Assembly: GCF_014647235.1 (NCBI RefSeq)
Contig: NZ_BMOU01000003.1
Location: 310,001 to 374,000, forward strand
Source: Haloarcula pellucida
GTDB lineage: Archaea; Halobacteriota; Halobacteria; Halobacteriales; Haloarculaceae
Length of the DNA: 64,000 nucleotides
Reading direction: 5' to 3'
The notes beneath the pieces are model-generated. The model worked only from the letters and a program-made list of their open reading frames with translations, ran no database searches and was not told the DNA's origin. Both the position numbers and the translations under genes were made by a program. This document shows positions 24,360 to 32,461 of the stretch, one piece after another; within the stretch, counting starts at the first letter, position 1; each line of letters starts with the position of its first letter.

Positions 24360-25775
24360 GTGACTGGCTCCGAATCGGAATCGAAGGAAACCATCGCAAC
24401 GCAGGTCGAACGTGCACGGGACGCACAGGCAACAATCGACGCCGTGGGACAGTCCCGCGTTGACGAACTGACCCAAGCGGTCGGGTGGGCACTGTACCGT
24501 GAGGGCGCTGCCCGCGACGTGGCAGCGAAGGCGGTTTCGCGGACCGGCGTCGGCAACGTCGACGACAAGGTATTCAAGACGAAGCGACAGATAGTCGGCG
24601 CCTTGGAGGATATGCGCGGTGCACCCTCGGTCGGGACCATCCGCCAGCGCGAAGGGCTCGTCGACATCGCAAAGCCCGTCGGCGTCATCGGGGCGTTCCT
24701 CCCGGCGACGAACCCGGTTGCCACCATCCCCCATCTGGCGATGCTCGCGGTGAAGGGGCGCAACGCCGTCGTCTTCTCGCCAGCGCCCGGGACCAGAGAC
24801 GCCTGCCAGCACGCGGTCTCGCTCATCCGTGCGGAACTCGCACGCGCCGACGCGCCGCGTGACTTGGTACAGGTCGTCTCCGACCGCGCGACGCGGGACA
24901 ACGTCGTGGCACTCGCCGCGGCGGTCGACTTCGCACAGGCGACGGCCTCACAGAGCGTCGTTGATATCGTCCAGCAGTCCGGGACTCCCAACCACGCCGT
25001 GGCCGTGGGCAACGTCGTCACCGTCGTCGACCAGTCTGTCGAAGTCGCCACGACGGCCACCGAGATAGCGACCAGCGCTACGCTGGACCACGGAGCGACC
25101 TGTGTCAATGCCAACACGGCCGTCTTACACCGGGCGGTCGCGGAGGACGTACTGACGGCCCTCGAGGAGACCGGCGCCTACCGCTGTTCGAAGGCCGAGC
25201 GCGATGCGGTCACAGCGTGTCTGTTCGACGAGAACGGTTCTGTCAACCGCGACTTAGTCGGGTCCGACGCGGCGGCCATCGCCGACGCTGCCGGGTTCTC
25301 GGTATCCGCTGGGACCGACCTACTGGTCGTCGACGGTGATGACCTCTCGGTTCCCCACTCACTGTTCGGGGAGACGCTTTCGCCGGTTCTGACCACGACG
25401 GTCGTCCCCGACTTCGAGACGGGACTGGACGTCACGGATGCGATTCTAGCCTACGAGGGACGGGGCCACTCCTGTGGCGTCTACACGACCCGGGACGACC
25501 ACATACGGGCCGCCGCCGAACGGCTCCCGGTCGGCCGTCTCATCGTCAACCAGCCGAGCATCGCACTGGCCGGCGGCAAGCACAACCGCCTGCCGTTCAC
25601 CCTCTCGCTGGGCGGGGGGAGCTGGGCCGGTAACCAGTCCGATGGCAACCTGACCTACCGTACCTTCCTCGACGTGACGACCATCGCGAGGTCGACCACC
25701 GAGCGGGACTGTGATCCAGAGTCAGTGTTCGAGGAGTACGCTGTCGGCGAGACAGACACGCCGTTCGACGGCTAG
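24360..25775 (+). CDS. CoA-acylating aldehyde dehydrogenase
   Basis: The 471-aa protein starts at GTG 24360, because a TGA lies in frame just before. It has the acylating ALDH pattern: KPVGVIGAFLPATNPVATI, FSPAPGTRDACQHAV, the catalytic cysteine in LDHGATCVNANTAVLH, and GHSCGVYTT. Relatives include EutE/PduP, SucD, the AdhE N-terminus and sulfoacetaldehyde dehydrogenase, which interconvert acyl-CoA and aldehyde with NAD(P)H. Its stop overlaps the stop of the convergent ketoreductase gene by 4 nt. In this cluster it could release or load an acyl chain as an aldehyde. The chain length is unknown. Confidence 0.85.
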   Translation: MTGSESESKETIATQVERARDAQATIDAVGQSRVDELTQAVGWALYREGAARDVAAKAVSRTGVGNVDDKVFKTKRQIVGALEDMRGAPSVGTIRQREGLVDIAKPVGVIGAFLPATNPVATIPHLAMLAVKGRNAVVFSPAPGTRDACQHAVSLIRAELARADAPRDLVQVVSDRATRDNVVALAAAVDFAQATASQSVVDIVQQSGTPNHAVAVGNVVTVVDQSVEVATTATEIATSATLDHGATCVNANTAVLHRAVAEDVLTALEETGAYRCSKAERDAVTACLFDENGSVNRDLVGSDAAAIADAAGFSVSAGTDLLVVDGDDLSVPHSLFGETLSPVLTTTVVPDFETGLDVTDAILAYEGRGHSCGVYTTRDDHIRAAAERLPVGRLIVNQPSIALAGGKHNRLPFTLSLGGGSWAGNQSDGNLTYRTFLDVTTIARSTTERDCDPESVFEEYAVGETDTPFDG

Positions 25776-26518
25776 CCGACGAGGCCGTCGTCGACTCTGA
25801 GGACCTCGCCGTGGACGTACGACGACCGCTCGCTCGCGAGAAACAGGATCGCCTCGGCGACGTCCTCTGGGGAGGCCGGTTCGCCCGTGGCGGTCTCTGT
25901 GGCCACGACCTCCGCTGTGGCGTCCGAGAGCTCTTCCTCGTACATATCCGTCCGTGTGTACCCCGGCGCGACGGCGTTCACTCGGATAGACTTCCCCCCG
26001 AGTTCGCTCGCGATAGAACGCGTGAACCCGACGATTGCGGCCTTACTCGCAGCGTAGTTGGATTGGCCGGCCCAGCCCTGCTGTGCGGCGACGGAGGCGA
26101 CGTTGACGATACGCCCGCCGTCGCCCCTGAGCATCCGGCGGGCCACCGCTCGCGTGCAGTTGAACGTCCCAGTCACGTTCGTCCGCAGTACCTGCTCCCA
26201 CTGCTCCGGGTCCATCCGGACGAGCAGACCGTTGGACATGATCCCTGCGTTGTTGACGAGTACCGTCGGCTGGCCGTACTCGTCGGCAACGTCGGCGATG
26301 GCGTCTGTGACCGCCTCGTGATCGCCGACATCGAACTGACGGGTGCCGACGTCGTCGTGGTCGGCGCGCTCGGCCAGCGCGGCCCGCGTCTCGGCCGCCG
26401 CCGTCTCGTCGCTGTGGTACGTCGCGACGACCGTCGCCTGTCGGTCGGCGAACGCCTCGGCCGTCGCCCTGCCGATACCACGTGTCCCGCCGGTGACGAC
26501 GACCACCTCGTCGGCCAT
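25772..26518 (-). CDS. fabG: 3-oxoacyl-ACP reductase (FabG-like SDR)
   Basis: The protein is about 248 aa from ATG 26518; GTG 26527 would overlap the fabD stop by 4 nt. Classical SDR motifs are VTGGTRGIGRATA, LVNNAGIMSNG, catalytic Ser in NVASVAAQQG, YAASKAAIVG, and the C-terminal GYTRTDMYEE. It is the last gene of the ACP-KS-AcpS-FabD-FabG operon, which supports 3-oxoacyl-ACP as substrate and reduction with NADPH. SDRs alone cannot be assigned by sequence; the assignment rests on context. No FabZ/FabA dehydratase is seen nearby. Confidence 0.85.
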   Translation of the reverse strand: MADEVVVVTGGTRGIGRATAEAFADRQATVVATYHSDETAAAETRAALAERADHDDVGTRQFDVGDHEAVTDAIADVADEYGQPTVLVNNAGIMSNGLLVRMDPEQWEQVLRTNVTGTFNCTRAVARRMLRGDGGRIVNVASVAAQQGWAGQSNYAASKAAIVGFTRSIASELGGKSIRVNAVAPGYTRTDMYEEELSDATAEVVATETATGEPASPEDVAEAILFLASERSSYVHGEVLRVDDGLVG

Positions 26519-26523
26519 CGACG

Positions 26524-27498
26524 TCACGCCGTGAACACCTCCGCCGCGTCCGCGGGCGACTCCAGCGGTATCGTTTCGAGGTCCGGGCAGCGTGTGTCGA
26601 CGAACCGCGAGAGAGTGCCGGCGGGGGGTACCTCGACGAACCGTTCGACTCCCCGGTCCCTGAGCGTCTCGACGACGGCACGCCAGTCGACGGTCTCGAC
26701 GACTTGCGTGCCGAGTTCGTCGACGGCCCGCTCGCCCCCGCCGTACACCTCGCCGGAGACGTCCGAGACGACAGGAACGGCGGTTGTCTGGAACGTCATC
26801 GCGGCTAGATCCTCCTCGAAGGCCGTCGCGGCGGGCTCCATCGCCGCCGAGTGGAACGCGGCCCCCACGTCGAGTTCGGCGAACCGAGCCCGTGCGTTGT
26901 CGGCGATGCGGTCCCGTACCTGCTCGACCGACGGGGCAGGACCGGCTACGACCGTCTGGCTGTCCGTGTTCCGGGCGGCGAGACTCACGCCCTCTATGCG
27001 GTCACAGGCCCGCTCGACCACGGCGGGGTCCCGGCAGATGACCGCCAGCATCACGCCGTCGCCGCCGCGTTCGGCGGCCCGCTGCATATGCCGCCCGCGT
27101 TTGCGGACGAGTTCGACTCCCTCTGTCGGGTCGAGACAGCCGGCGCTCGTGAGCGCACCGACGTGTCCGAGGCTGTGGCCAGCGACGTAGTCGGGGACGA
27201 CCCCGTAGCGACTGGCCAGCCCCGCGAACGTGGCGACACTCACAGTGTACACGCACGGCTGTGTGTACTCCGTCGTCGAGAGCGTCGCCGCGTCGCCGTC
27301 GAAACACAGGTCGGTGACGTCGACGTCGACGGCGTCCGACAGGGTCTCGAACCACTCGCGTGTGGTCGGCCACGCCTCGTAGAACGCCCGGCCCATCCCC
27401 GGTTGCTGGCTTCCCTGACCCGGAAACAGGACGGCGGTCGTGGGGCCCTCTTCGTGCTTTGCGCCCGTGGTGTCGTGTGATTGGATTTCCTCAAGCAT
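26524..27498 (-). CDS. fabD: Malonyl-CoA:ACP transacylase (FabD-like)
   Basis: The 324-aa acyltransferase has FPGQGSQ (25-31), the nucleophile elbow GHSLG (Ser109), the Arg-containing RKRGRHMQ that in this family binds the extender carboxylate, and AFHSAAM with the catalytic His216. It should load malonyl or a related extender onto the ACP encoded in the same operon. Its start overlaps the acpS stop by 8 nt. Archaea normally do not make fatty acids this way, so its presence marks an imported elongation system. Confidence 0.92.
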   Translation of the reverse strand: MLEEIQSHDTTGAKHEEGPTTAVLFPGQGSQQPGMGRAFYEAWPTTREWFETLSDAVDVDVTDLCFDGDAATLSTTEYTQPCVYTVSVATFAGLASRYGVVPDYVAGHSLGHVGALTSAGCLDPTEGVELVRKRGRHMQRAAERGGDGVMLAVICRDPAVVERACDRIEGVSLAARNTDSQTVVAGPAPSVEQVRDRIADNARARFAELDVGAAFHSAAMEPAATAFEEDLAAMTFQTTAVPVVSDVSGEVYGGGERAVDELGTQVVETVDWRAVVETLRDRGVERFVEVPPAGTLSRFVDTRCPDLETIPLESPADAAEVFTA

Positions 27499-27928
27499 CT
27501 CTCTGGAGTCCCAGCACGGTTACGTGCGCGCTGGCGATGCCGGACGCGCGGTCGTGACTCAGGCTGACGCTGACGCTTGCCCGTTCTGGGGCCACCGAGT
27601 TGGCCCGTAGCGAGTCCGCGAGCGCCGCCGTCGCGCGCTCACCGAGCCGCAATTCTGGCCCGTCGCCGGTTCGTTCGACTGCCACTTCGTCGAAGGGGGG
27701 CATCTCTACGGATGCCGAGAGAGCCTTGCGGAACGACTCTTTGGCCGCCCAGCGGGCGGCGTAGTGTTCGGACGGGACTCGGGTTCCCTCGCAGTAGGCG
27801 CGCTCGGCGTCGGTAAAGAGACGACGGGTAAACGACTCGCCGAACTCCGCACGGAGTGACTCGAACCGGTCGATAGCGACGACGTCCAGCCCGCTGCTGA
27901 CGAACGGCGTCGGGTTGGCGTCGGTCAT
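27491..27928 (-). CDS. acpS: Holo-ACP synthase (AcpS-type phosphopantetheinyl transferase)
   Basis: The 145-aa protein has the group I PPTase motifs: GLDVVAIDRFE with the Mg-binding Asp, FTDAERAYCE, and RWAAKESFRKAL (the WxxKE core). It ends with VSLSHDRASGIASA. It would transfer 4'-phosphopantetheine from CoA to Ser39 of the ACP two genes upstream. It overlaps both neighbours by 4-8 nt, so it is translationally coupled to the ketosynthase and fabD genes. A dedicated PPTase in the operon makes the module self-sufficient. Confidence 0.93.
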   Translation of the reverse strand: MTDANPTPFVSSGLDVVAIDRFESLRAEFGESFTRRLFTDAERAYCEGTRVPSEHYAARWAAKESFRKALSASVEMPPFDEVAVERTGDGPELRLGERATAALADSLRANSVAPERASVSVSLSHDRASGIASAHVTVLGLQRDA

Positions 27929-29130
27929 TTGGCCCCGGTGAAGACGACGGCCCCGTTCGTCCCTCCGAACCCAGCCGCGACGTTGAGCGCGACGTCGACG
28001 TCGGCCGTCTGCGGTTCTGTGACGACGGGGACGTCACAGTCAGGATCCGGCGTCTCGTGGTTCGCCGTCGGGGGGAGCCGCCCGTCGCGGAGTGTCTGTG
28101 CCGTGAACACGCTCTCGATGGCACCGCTAGCACCTAAGGTGTGTCCGGTGAGGCTTTTCGTCCCCGTCACCGGCGGACACTCGTCGAAGACCCTGTTCAG
28201 TGCCGTCGCCTCGTGCTGGTCTCCCCGTGGGGTGCTGGTCGCGTGGGCATTGACGTGGTCGACCGCGTCGGGGTCTACGTCGGCGTCGGTCAGCGCTCGC
28301 TCGATACAGCGGACGAGACCGTCGGCGTCGTCCGGCGGTCGTGTGGGGTGGACGCCGTCGGCGCTCCGGCCGGCCCCCTCGACGGTGGCGATGGGCGTCA
28401 CGCCACGGTTCTCGGCGTGCGCACGCGATTCGAGGACGAGGACGGCCGCCCCCTCGGCGATCACGAACCCGTCGCGGTCGGCGTCGAATGGGCGACTCGC
28501 GCGTTCGGGCTGGTCGTTTCGCGTGCTGAGCGCACGCATCGCGTCGAACCCGCGGATGCCGTGGGGGCTGAGTATCGACTCACTCCCCCCGGCGAGCATC
28601 ACGTCGGCCGTGCCACGTCGGACCTCCCGCATGGCGTCTGCCATCGCATGGACGCCGGCCGCACACGCCGTCGACGCGGCCCGGTTGGGCCCCTCCGCGC
28701 CGAAGACGATACTCACCTGACTCGACGCGAGATTCGAGAGGTACCTGACGACGAACCGGGGTGAGACGCGGTCTTCGATGGTGTCCTCGACCTCTGGGAG
28801 TCCGCCGATACTAGACGCGATGCTCGTTCCGACCTGCGCTGACACCCAGTCGGGGTCCGCGGGGTCGAAACCTGCGTCCGCGATGGCCTCGTCGGCAGCC
28901 GTGACCGCGAGTTCCGCGTACCGGCCGACTCGGTCCGACTCGACCGGTGTCTCGTCAGGTAGCGTCGCCTCGCAGGCGATATGGGACCGACAGTTCGCGT
29001 CGGCGGGGTCGAATCGCGTTATCGGACCGGCACCGCTCTCTGTGGCCATAAGGGCGTCCCAACTTTCGTCGGCCGTCGTCCCGAGTGGCGTGACGGCACC
29101 CAAGCCCGTTACGACGACATCCCCCGCCAT
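27925..29130 (-). CDS. fabF: Beta-ketoacyl-ACP synthase II-type ketosynthase
   Basis: The 401-aa thiolase-fold condensing enzyme has an intact triad: Cys156 (ASTACAAGVHAM), His296 (VNAHATSTPRGD) and His330 (KSLTGHTLGASGA). The C-terminal NVAAGFGGTNGAVVF is typical of KAS I/II and type II PKS alpha subunits. No chain-length-factor partner and no KAS III (FabH) are present, so priming must use another route, for example decarboxylation of malonyl-ACP or acyl transfer. It lies 3 nt after the ACP gene. Confidence 0.93.
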   Translation of the reverse strand: MAGDVVVTGLGAVTPLGTTADESWDALMATESGAGPITRFDPADANCRSHIACEATLPDETPVESDRVGRYAELAVTAADEAIADAGFDPADPDWVSAQVGTSIASSIGGLPEVEDTIEDRVSPRFVVRYLSNLASSQVSIVFGAEGPNRAASTACAAGVHAMADAMREVRRGTADVMLAGGSESILSPHGIRGFDAMRALSTRNDQPERASRPFDADRDGFVIAEGAAVLVLESRAHAENRGVTPIATVEGAGRSADGVHPTRPPDDADGLVRCIERALTDADVDPDAVDHVNAHATSTPRGDQHEATALNRVFDECPPVTGTKSLTGHTLGASGAIESVFTAQTLRDGRLPPTANHETPDPDCDVPVVTEPQTADVDVALNVAAGFGGTNGAVVFTGAK

Positions 29131-29133
29131 CGC

Positions 29134-29382
29134 TTAGTTCCCCTCGAGTTCCGACGCGACGAACGACTTGAGGTCACCCACCGTCTGCATCTCCTCGATG
29201 TCGTCGACGGTGAGGTACACCCCGAGTTCGCCGTCGATAGCCTCGGCGATCTCGACGATGTCGAGCGACTCCGCGTCCAGTTTCTCTCCGGTAATCACGG
29301 TCTCGTCGTCGAAGCCAGATTCCTCGACGTGCAGACGGTTCGAGATTATCGATTCGATTTGGTCTGCTGCGGTCGACTGCAT
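29134..29382 (-). CDS. acpP: Acyl carrier protein
   Basis: The 82-aa acidic helical protein begins the operon. The phosphopantetheine site is GEKLDAESLDIVEIAEAID, with Ser39 in AESL rather than the usual DSL, so the Asp before Ser is replaced by Glu while an Asp remains three residues earlier. Helices I-IV are predictable around it, and LTVDDIEEMQTVGDLKSFV is the usual helix III-IV region. The ACP would carry the growing chain between KS, FabD and FabG. Confidence 0.93.
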   Translation of the reverse strand: MQSTAADQIESIISNRLHVEESGFDDETVITGEKLDAESLDIVEIAEAIDGELGVYLTVDDIEEMQTVGDLKSFVASELEGN

Positions 29383-29396
29383 ATATTTCCGATCAC

Positions 29397-29415
29397 TGTA
29401 TACTAATTAAAGGTT
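29397..29415 (-). promoter_or_regulatory. TATA-type promoter of the ACP-KS-AcpS-FabD-FabG operon
   Basis: On the minus strand the run CTTTAATTAGTATACAG is centred 25-30 nt before the ACP ATG, the right distance for a short-leader or leaderless haloarchaeal transcript. No other strong AT-rich box lies closer. The remaining gap to the OsmC gene (29416-29618) shows no gene. Confidence 0.5.
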
Positions 29416-29618
29416 TTTGGTATGCAATAAACTGGCGTTCGGGCACTCACCGAGCCTATGGGTGGGTTCCAGGAGACGTCCCCCTCATGTATACTGATTC
29501 CTATAGCAGTAGATAGTCGCACGATTTCTTTATTCAGAAAACGCTGTGCAACTCACGTTTCGTACAGTTCAGAATCTGCCGGAGCGAACAGAAAAACACC
29601 GCAAGGAACCGATCGGCG

Positions 29619-30182
29619 TTATTCTACGACGATGTGGGTTTCGAGCGGGACTTCGTTCGTGATCGCGTCCACCAGTGGCGAGGTCGCCTCGACGCGCTCG
29701 CGGAGTTCGGCGAGTTCCTTCTCGGTCGCGTCGGCGTTCACGTAGACCGTGCAGGTGATCGACTCGTAGCCGGGACGGATGTCCTCGGAGATACCGAGGA
29801 ACCCTCTGAGATCGACATCACCTTCCATCTCGAATCGAAGATCGTCGAGTTCGATGCCCATATGCGCGGCGTTCGCCGCGTAGCCGACGCTCAGGCACGA
29901 TCCGAGCGCGCCGAGCAGAAGTTCGACAGCATTCGGCCCGGTGCGCTCGCCAAGGATCTGCTCGGGTTCATCCCCCTGAAGCGTGAACTCCCGAGTGTGA
30001 ATCGTCTCCCCCGATTGGTCGAACTCGTCGATCGTCGTCACGGACTTGAGCGCGTTCTCCCACTCTGTTTCGGCCCGGAACGTGAACATCCCAACACCGG
30101 GATCGTCACTGATCGCTTCGACCGCATCTTCAAGTCCCGAGACGTTGACACCATTGACTATCCGTTCTTCGGTGGTTGCCAT
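29619..30182 (-). CDS. OsmC-family peroxidase-like protein
   Basis: From ATG 30182 the protein is about 187 aa. It has both OsmC/Ohr cysteines: GALGSCLSVGYAANAAHMG and, about 60 residues on, ITCTVYVNAD. Two-cysteine OsmC proteins reduce organic or fatty-acid hydroperoxides, which fits a neighbour of an acyl-chain pathway. It lies upstream of the ACP operon on the same strand but 236 nt away, with an independent promoter between. It is distinct from the OsmC protein at 12.4 kb, which lacks the second Cys. Confidence 0.85.
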   Translation of the reverse strand: MATTEERIVNGVNVSGLEDAVEAISDDPGVGMFTFRAETEWENALKSVTTIDEFDQSGETIHTREFTLQGDEPEQILGERTGPNAVELLLGALGSCLSVGYAANAAHMGIELDDLRFEMEGDVDLRGFLGISEDIRPGYESITCTVYVNADATEKELAELRERVEATSPLVDAITNEVPLETHIVVE

Positions 30183-30395
30183 TTCGAATCGCCAATGGTC
30201 CAAACGGCGGATGCGAACATTAAGACATATTGACGTATAATGTCCATTTGCATTCCTTCGCGTGAGAGATACGCAGCCGTACTTATCGAGGGGAGTGCCT
30301 CAATTTCACCAACCATCCTGAATAAAGAACTTTCAGTATCAGATGACAGCAAAATAAATTTTATAAGATAGTCATTTGAAAGAGAACTCGCCACT

Positions 30396-31370
30396 ATGCG
30401 TACTATCCAAGCGCAGGCACACGGAGCACCGGAGGTCCTGGAACTTGTCGAGAGGGAAACGCCGACCCCAGACCGAGGGCAAGTCTGTATCGACGTCGCC
30501 GCCGCCGGCCTGAACTTCGCCGACGTCGAGAAGCGGCGCGGACGCTACCCGGACGGGCCGCAGCCACCCTACACTCCAGGTATCGAGGTCAGCGGGCGCG
30601 TCGTTGCGACGGGCCCCGAGACGTCCGTCGAGACGGGCGATACGGTCGCGGCCTTCGTCGACGGGGGCGGTTACGCGGAGCGCGTGCTGGCCCACGAAGA
30701 GACCGTTTTCGAGGTCCCGGACGCCGTCTCCACGCCGGCCGCCGCGGGGATGCCGGTCCAGTTTCTCACCGCCCACAACGCGCTCGTCGAGTGGGGCGGT
30801 CTGGAGGCCGGCGAGAACGTCCTCGTCAACGCCGCCGCGGGAGGTGTCGGCACGGCGGCGGTCCAGATAGCCTCCGCCCGGTCAGACGTGACGGTGATCG
30901 GGACGGCGAGTACGGCGGAGAAACGCGACCTGGCCGCCTCACTGGGCGCCGACGACACCATCGATTACACCGAGGCCAGCGTCGCCGATCGACTAGCGGA
31001 ACTCACCGACGGGGACGGGATCGACCTCGTCCTCGACGGAGTCGGCGGTGAAGCGTTCTACGAGGCGCTCGATGCCCTCGCGTCCTGCGGCCGCATCGTC
31101 TCTTACGGCATGGCAAGCGGTACTGTGCCGTCGGTCTCGCTCCCTCGATTGCTCTTCGAGAACCAATCGGTACTGGGATACCACCTCGGACACGCACTCG
31201 AGACCCAGCCCGAACGGGTCAAAGAGGCCGTCCCCAAACTGCACTCGTTGTTCGAGTCCGGCGATGCGGCGGTCCACGTCGGCGACCGGTACCCCCTCTC
31301 GGAAGCCGGGACTGCCCACAGCGCCCTCCAGAACCGCGAGAGTACTGGGAAGCTACTTCTCATCCCCTGA
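30396..31370 (+). CDS. MDR-family NADPH:quinone / enoyl reductase
   Basis: The 324-aa medium-chain reductase has the GroES-like N-terminal domain (AAAGLNFADVEKRRGRY, TPGIEVSGRV) and the Rossmann loop NAAAGGVGTAAVQIA, with no zinc ligands. This quinone-reductase branch also includes the enoyl reductases of polyketide and fatty-acid systems. In this cluster it could reduce a double bond of an ACP- or CoA-bound intermediate. It is followed 19 nt later by a GNAT gene in the same direction. The substrate is not fixed by sequence. Confidence 0.85.
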   Translation: MRTIQAQAHGAPEVLELVERETPTPDRGQVCIDVAAAGLNFADVEKRRGRYPDGPQPPYTPGIEVSGRVVATGPETSVETGDTVAAFVDGGGYAERVLAHEETVFEVPDAVSTPAAAGMPVQFLTAHNALVEWGGLEAGENVLVNAAAGGVGTAAVQIASARSDVTVIGTASTAEKRDLAASLGADDTIDYTEASVADRLAELTDGDGIDLVLDGVGGEAFYEALDALASCGRIVSYGMASGTVPSVSLPRLLFENQSVLGYHLGHALETQPERVKEAVPKLHSLFESGDAAVHVGDRYPLSEAGTAHSALQNRESTGKLLLIP

Positions 31371-31389
31371 ATACCCGGAGTACGCACCG

Positions 31390-31920
31390 ATGCCAGGACC
31401 CGTATTCTGTCACAGCGAGCGGTTGACGTACAGGCTCGTCGACGAGGGCGATTACGAGTTCGTCCGATCGAACTGGAACAACCCGCACGTGTGGCGACGG
31501 ATGCCGATCAACGAGGCGCTCTCGAGGGACGGAATCGCCGAGTGGGTCGAAGCCGACGAGACGATGCACCTGCTCGTGTGTTCGGACGACGACCCGGAGA
31601 CGCCTCTGGGCCTCGTCTACCTCTTCGACATCGCGCCCCGGAGCGGTCACGCGGAACTCGGCTACTGGCTTGTGCCGGAGGCCCAGGGACAGGGCTACGC
31701 CACCGAAGCCGTCGACCGCTGCCTGCAGTTCGCGTTCGGTGACCAGCGACTGCACAAGGTCATCGCCAGAATCTTCGCGGCGAACGGCCCCTCCCGGCGA
31801 GTCGTCGAGCGGTTCGACTTCCGAGAGGAGGGGCGTCTCCGCGAGTACCACTACACAGACGGCGAGTACCGTGATCTGCTCATCTACGGCCTCCTCTCGT
31901 CCGAGTGGGACAGCGCGTGA
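31390..31920 (+). CDS. GNAT acyltransferase (RimJ/RimL-like)
   Basis: The 176-aa protein (start MPGPVFCHSERLTYRLVD) has the acetyl-CoA pyrophosphate loop ELGYWLVPEAQGQGYATEAV and the typical FAFGDQRLHKVIARIFAANG beta-alpha region. It is paralogous to the GNAT at 46113-46634; both start with MPG and share the order of motifs. This family acetylates amines of antibiotics, amino acids or protein N-termini. It follows the MDR reductase by 19 nt and is probably cotranscribed. Confidence 0.85.
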   Translation: MPGPVFCHSERLTYRLVDEGDYEFVRSNWNNPHVWRRMPINEALSRDGIAEWVEADETMHLLVCSDDDPETPLGLVYLFDIAPRSGHAELGYWLVPEAQGQGYATEAVDRCLQFAFGDQRLHKVIARIFAANGPSRRVVERFDFREEGRLREYHYTDGEYRDLLIYGLLSSEWDSA

Positions 31921-31960
31921 CTGGCACAAATCTTAACTTATCCCACTATAATTTTGCTCT

Positions 31961-32461
31961 ATGAACATCAAAATAAAATCGGGTATCACTGACGACGTCG
32001 TCCGAGGCGTCACGGAGTGTTACAGAACGTACGCATCCTGGGCGGACCGGGACCGAGAGCAGGTCGAGACCGCGATCGAACACAGCGACGAACACCTCTA
32101 CGCACTGGACCCCGGGAGCGACGAGGTCGTCGCCTCGGCGCGTGTACTCACCGACTACTGCTACTACGGCGTCGTCTACGATGTCATCGTCCACGAGGAG
32201 TACCGCGGGACGGGTGTCGGACGGGCCGTCGTCGAAGCGGTCACAGACCACCCACCGCTCGAAGACGTCACACAGATAACGCTGATTGCCCGTGACGGGT
32301 TGGTCCCGTTCTACGAGAAATGCGGCTTCGAACGCCACCCGATGACGATCGAGGTCGACGGGGAGACGGAGGCGTTCAATCGGATGGTCCTCGACGACGA
32401 CCCGGACGACGACATCGAGAGTCAGTCCCGGAGTCCCAGCGACGTACCGACTACGAACTGA
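31961..32461 (+). CDS. GNAT acyltransferase, short form
   Basis: The 166-aa GNAT has the CoA-binding loop VHEEYRGTGVGRAVVEAV and the C-terminal strand-helix FYEKCGFERHPM. It differs from the RimL-type neighbour and resembles small-molecule N-acetyltransferases. An AT-rich box (CCCACTATAATTTTGC) directly before the ATG suggests its own promoter in the 40-nt gap. Its stop overlaps the convergent enolase-superfamily gene by 11 nt. Confidence 0.85.
   Translation: MNIKIKSGITDDVVRGVTECYRTYASWADRDREQVETAIEHSDEHLYALDPGSDEVVASARVLTDYCYYGVVYDVIVHEEYRGTGVGRAVVEAVTDHPPLEDVTQITLIARDGLVPFYEKCGFERHPMTIEVDGETEAFNRMVLDDDPDDDIESQSRSPSDVPTTN

Noticed and set aside
24320-25117. 265-aa minus-strand open frame opposite the aldehyde dehydrogenase
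   Set aside because: It is Thr/Ser/Ala-rich shadow coding; the plus strand has the catalytic Cys and nucleotide-binding motifs.
25811-27190. 459-aa plus-strand open frame across fabG and fabD
   Set aside because: The opposite strand carries complete SDR and FabD motifs in tightly overlapping genes; the plus translation has no domain features.
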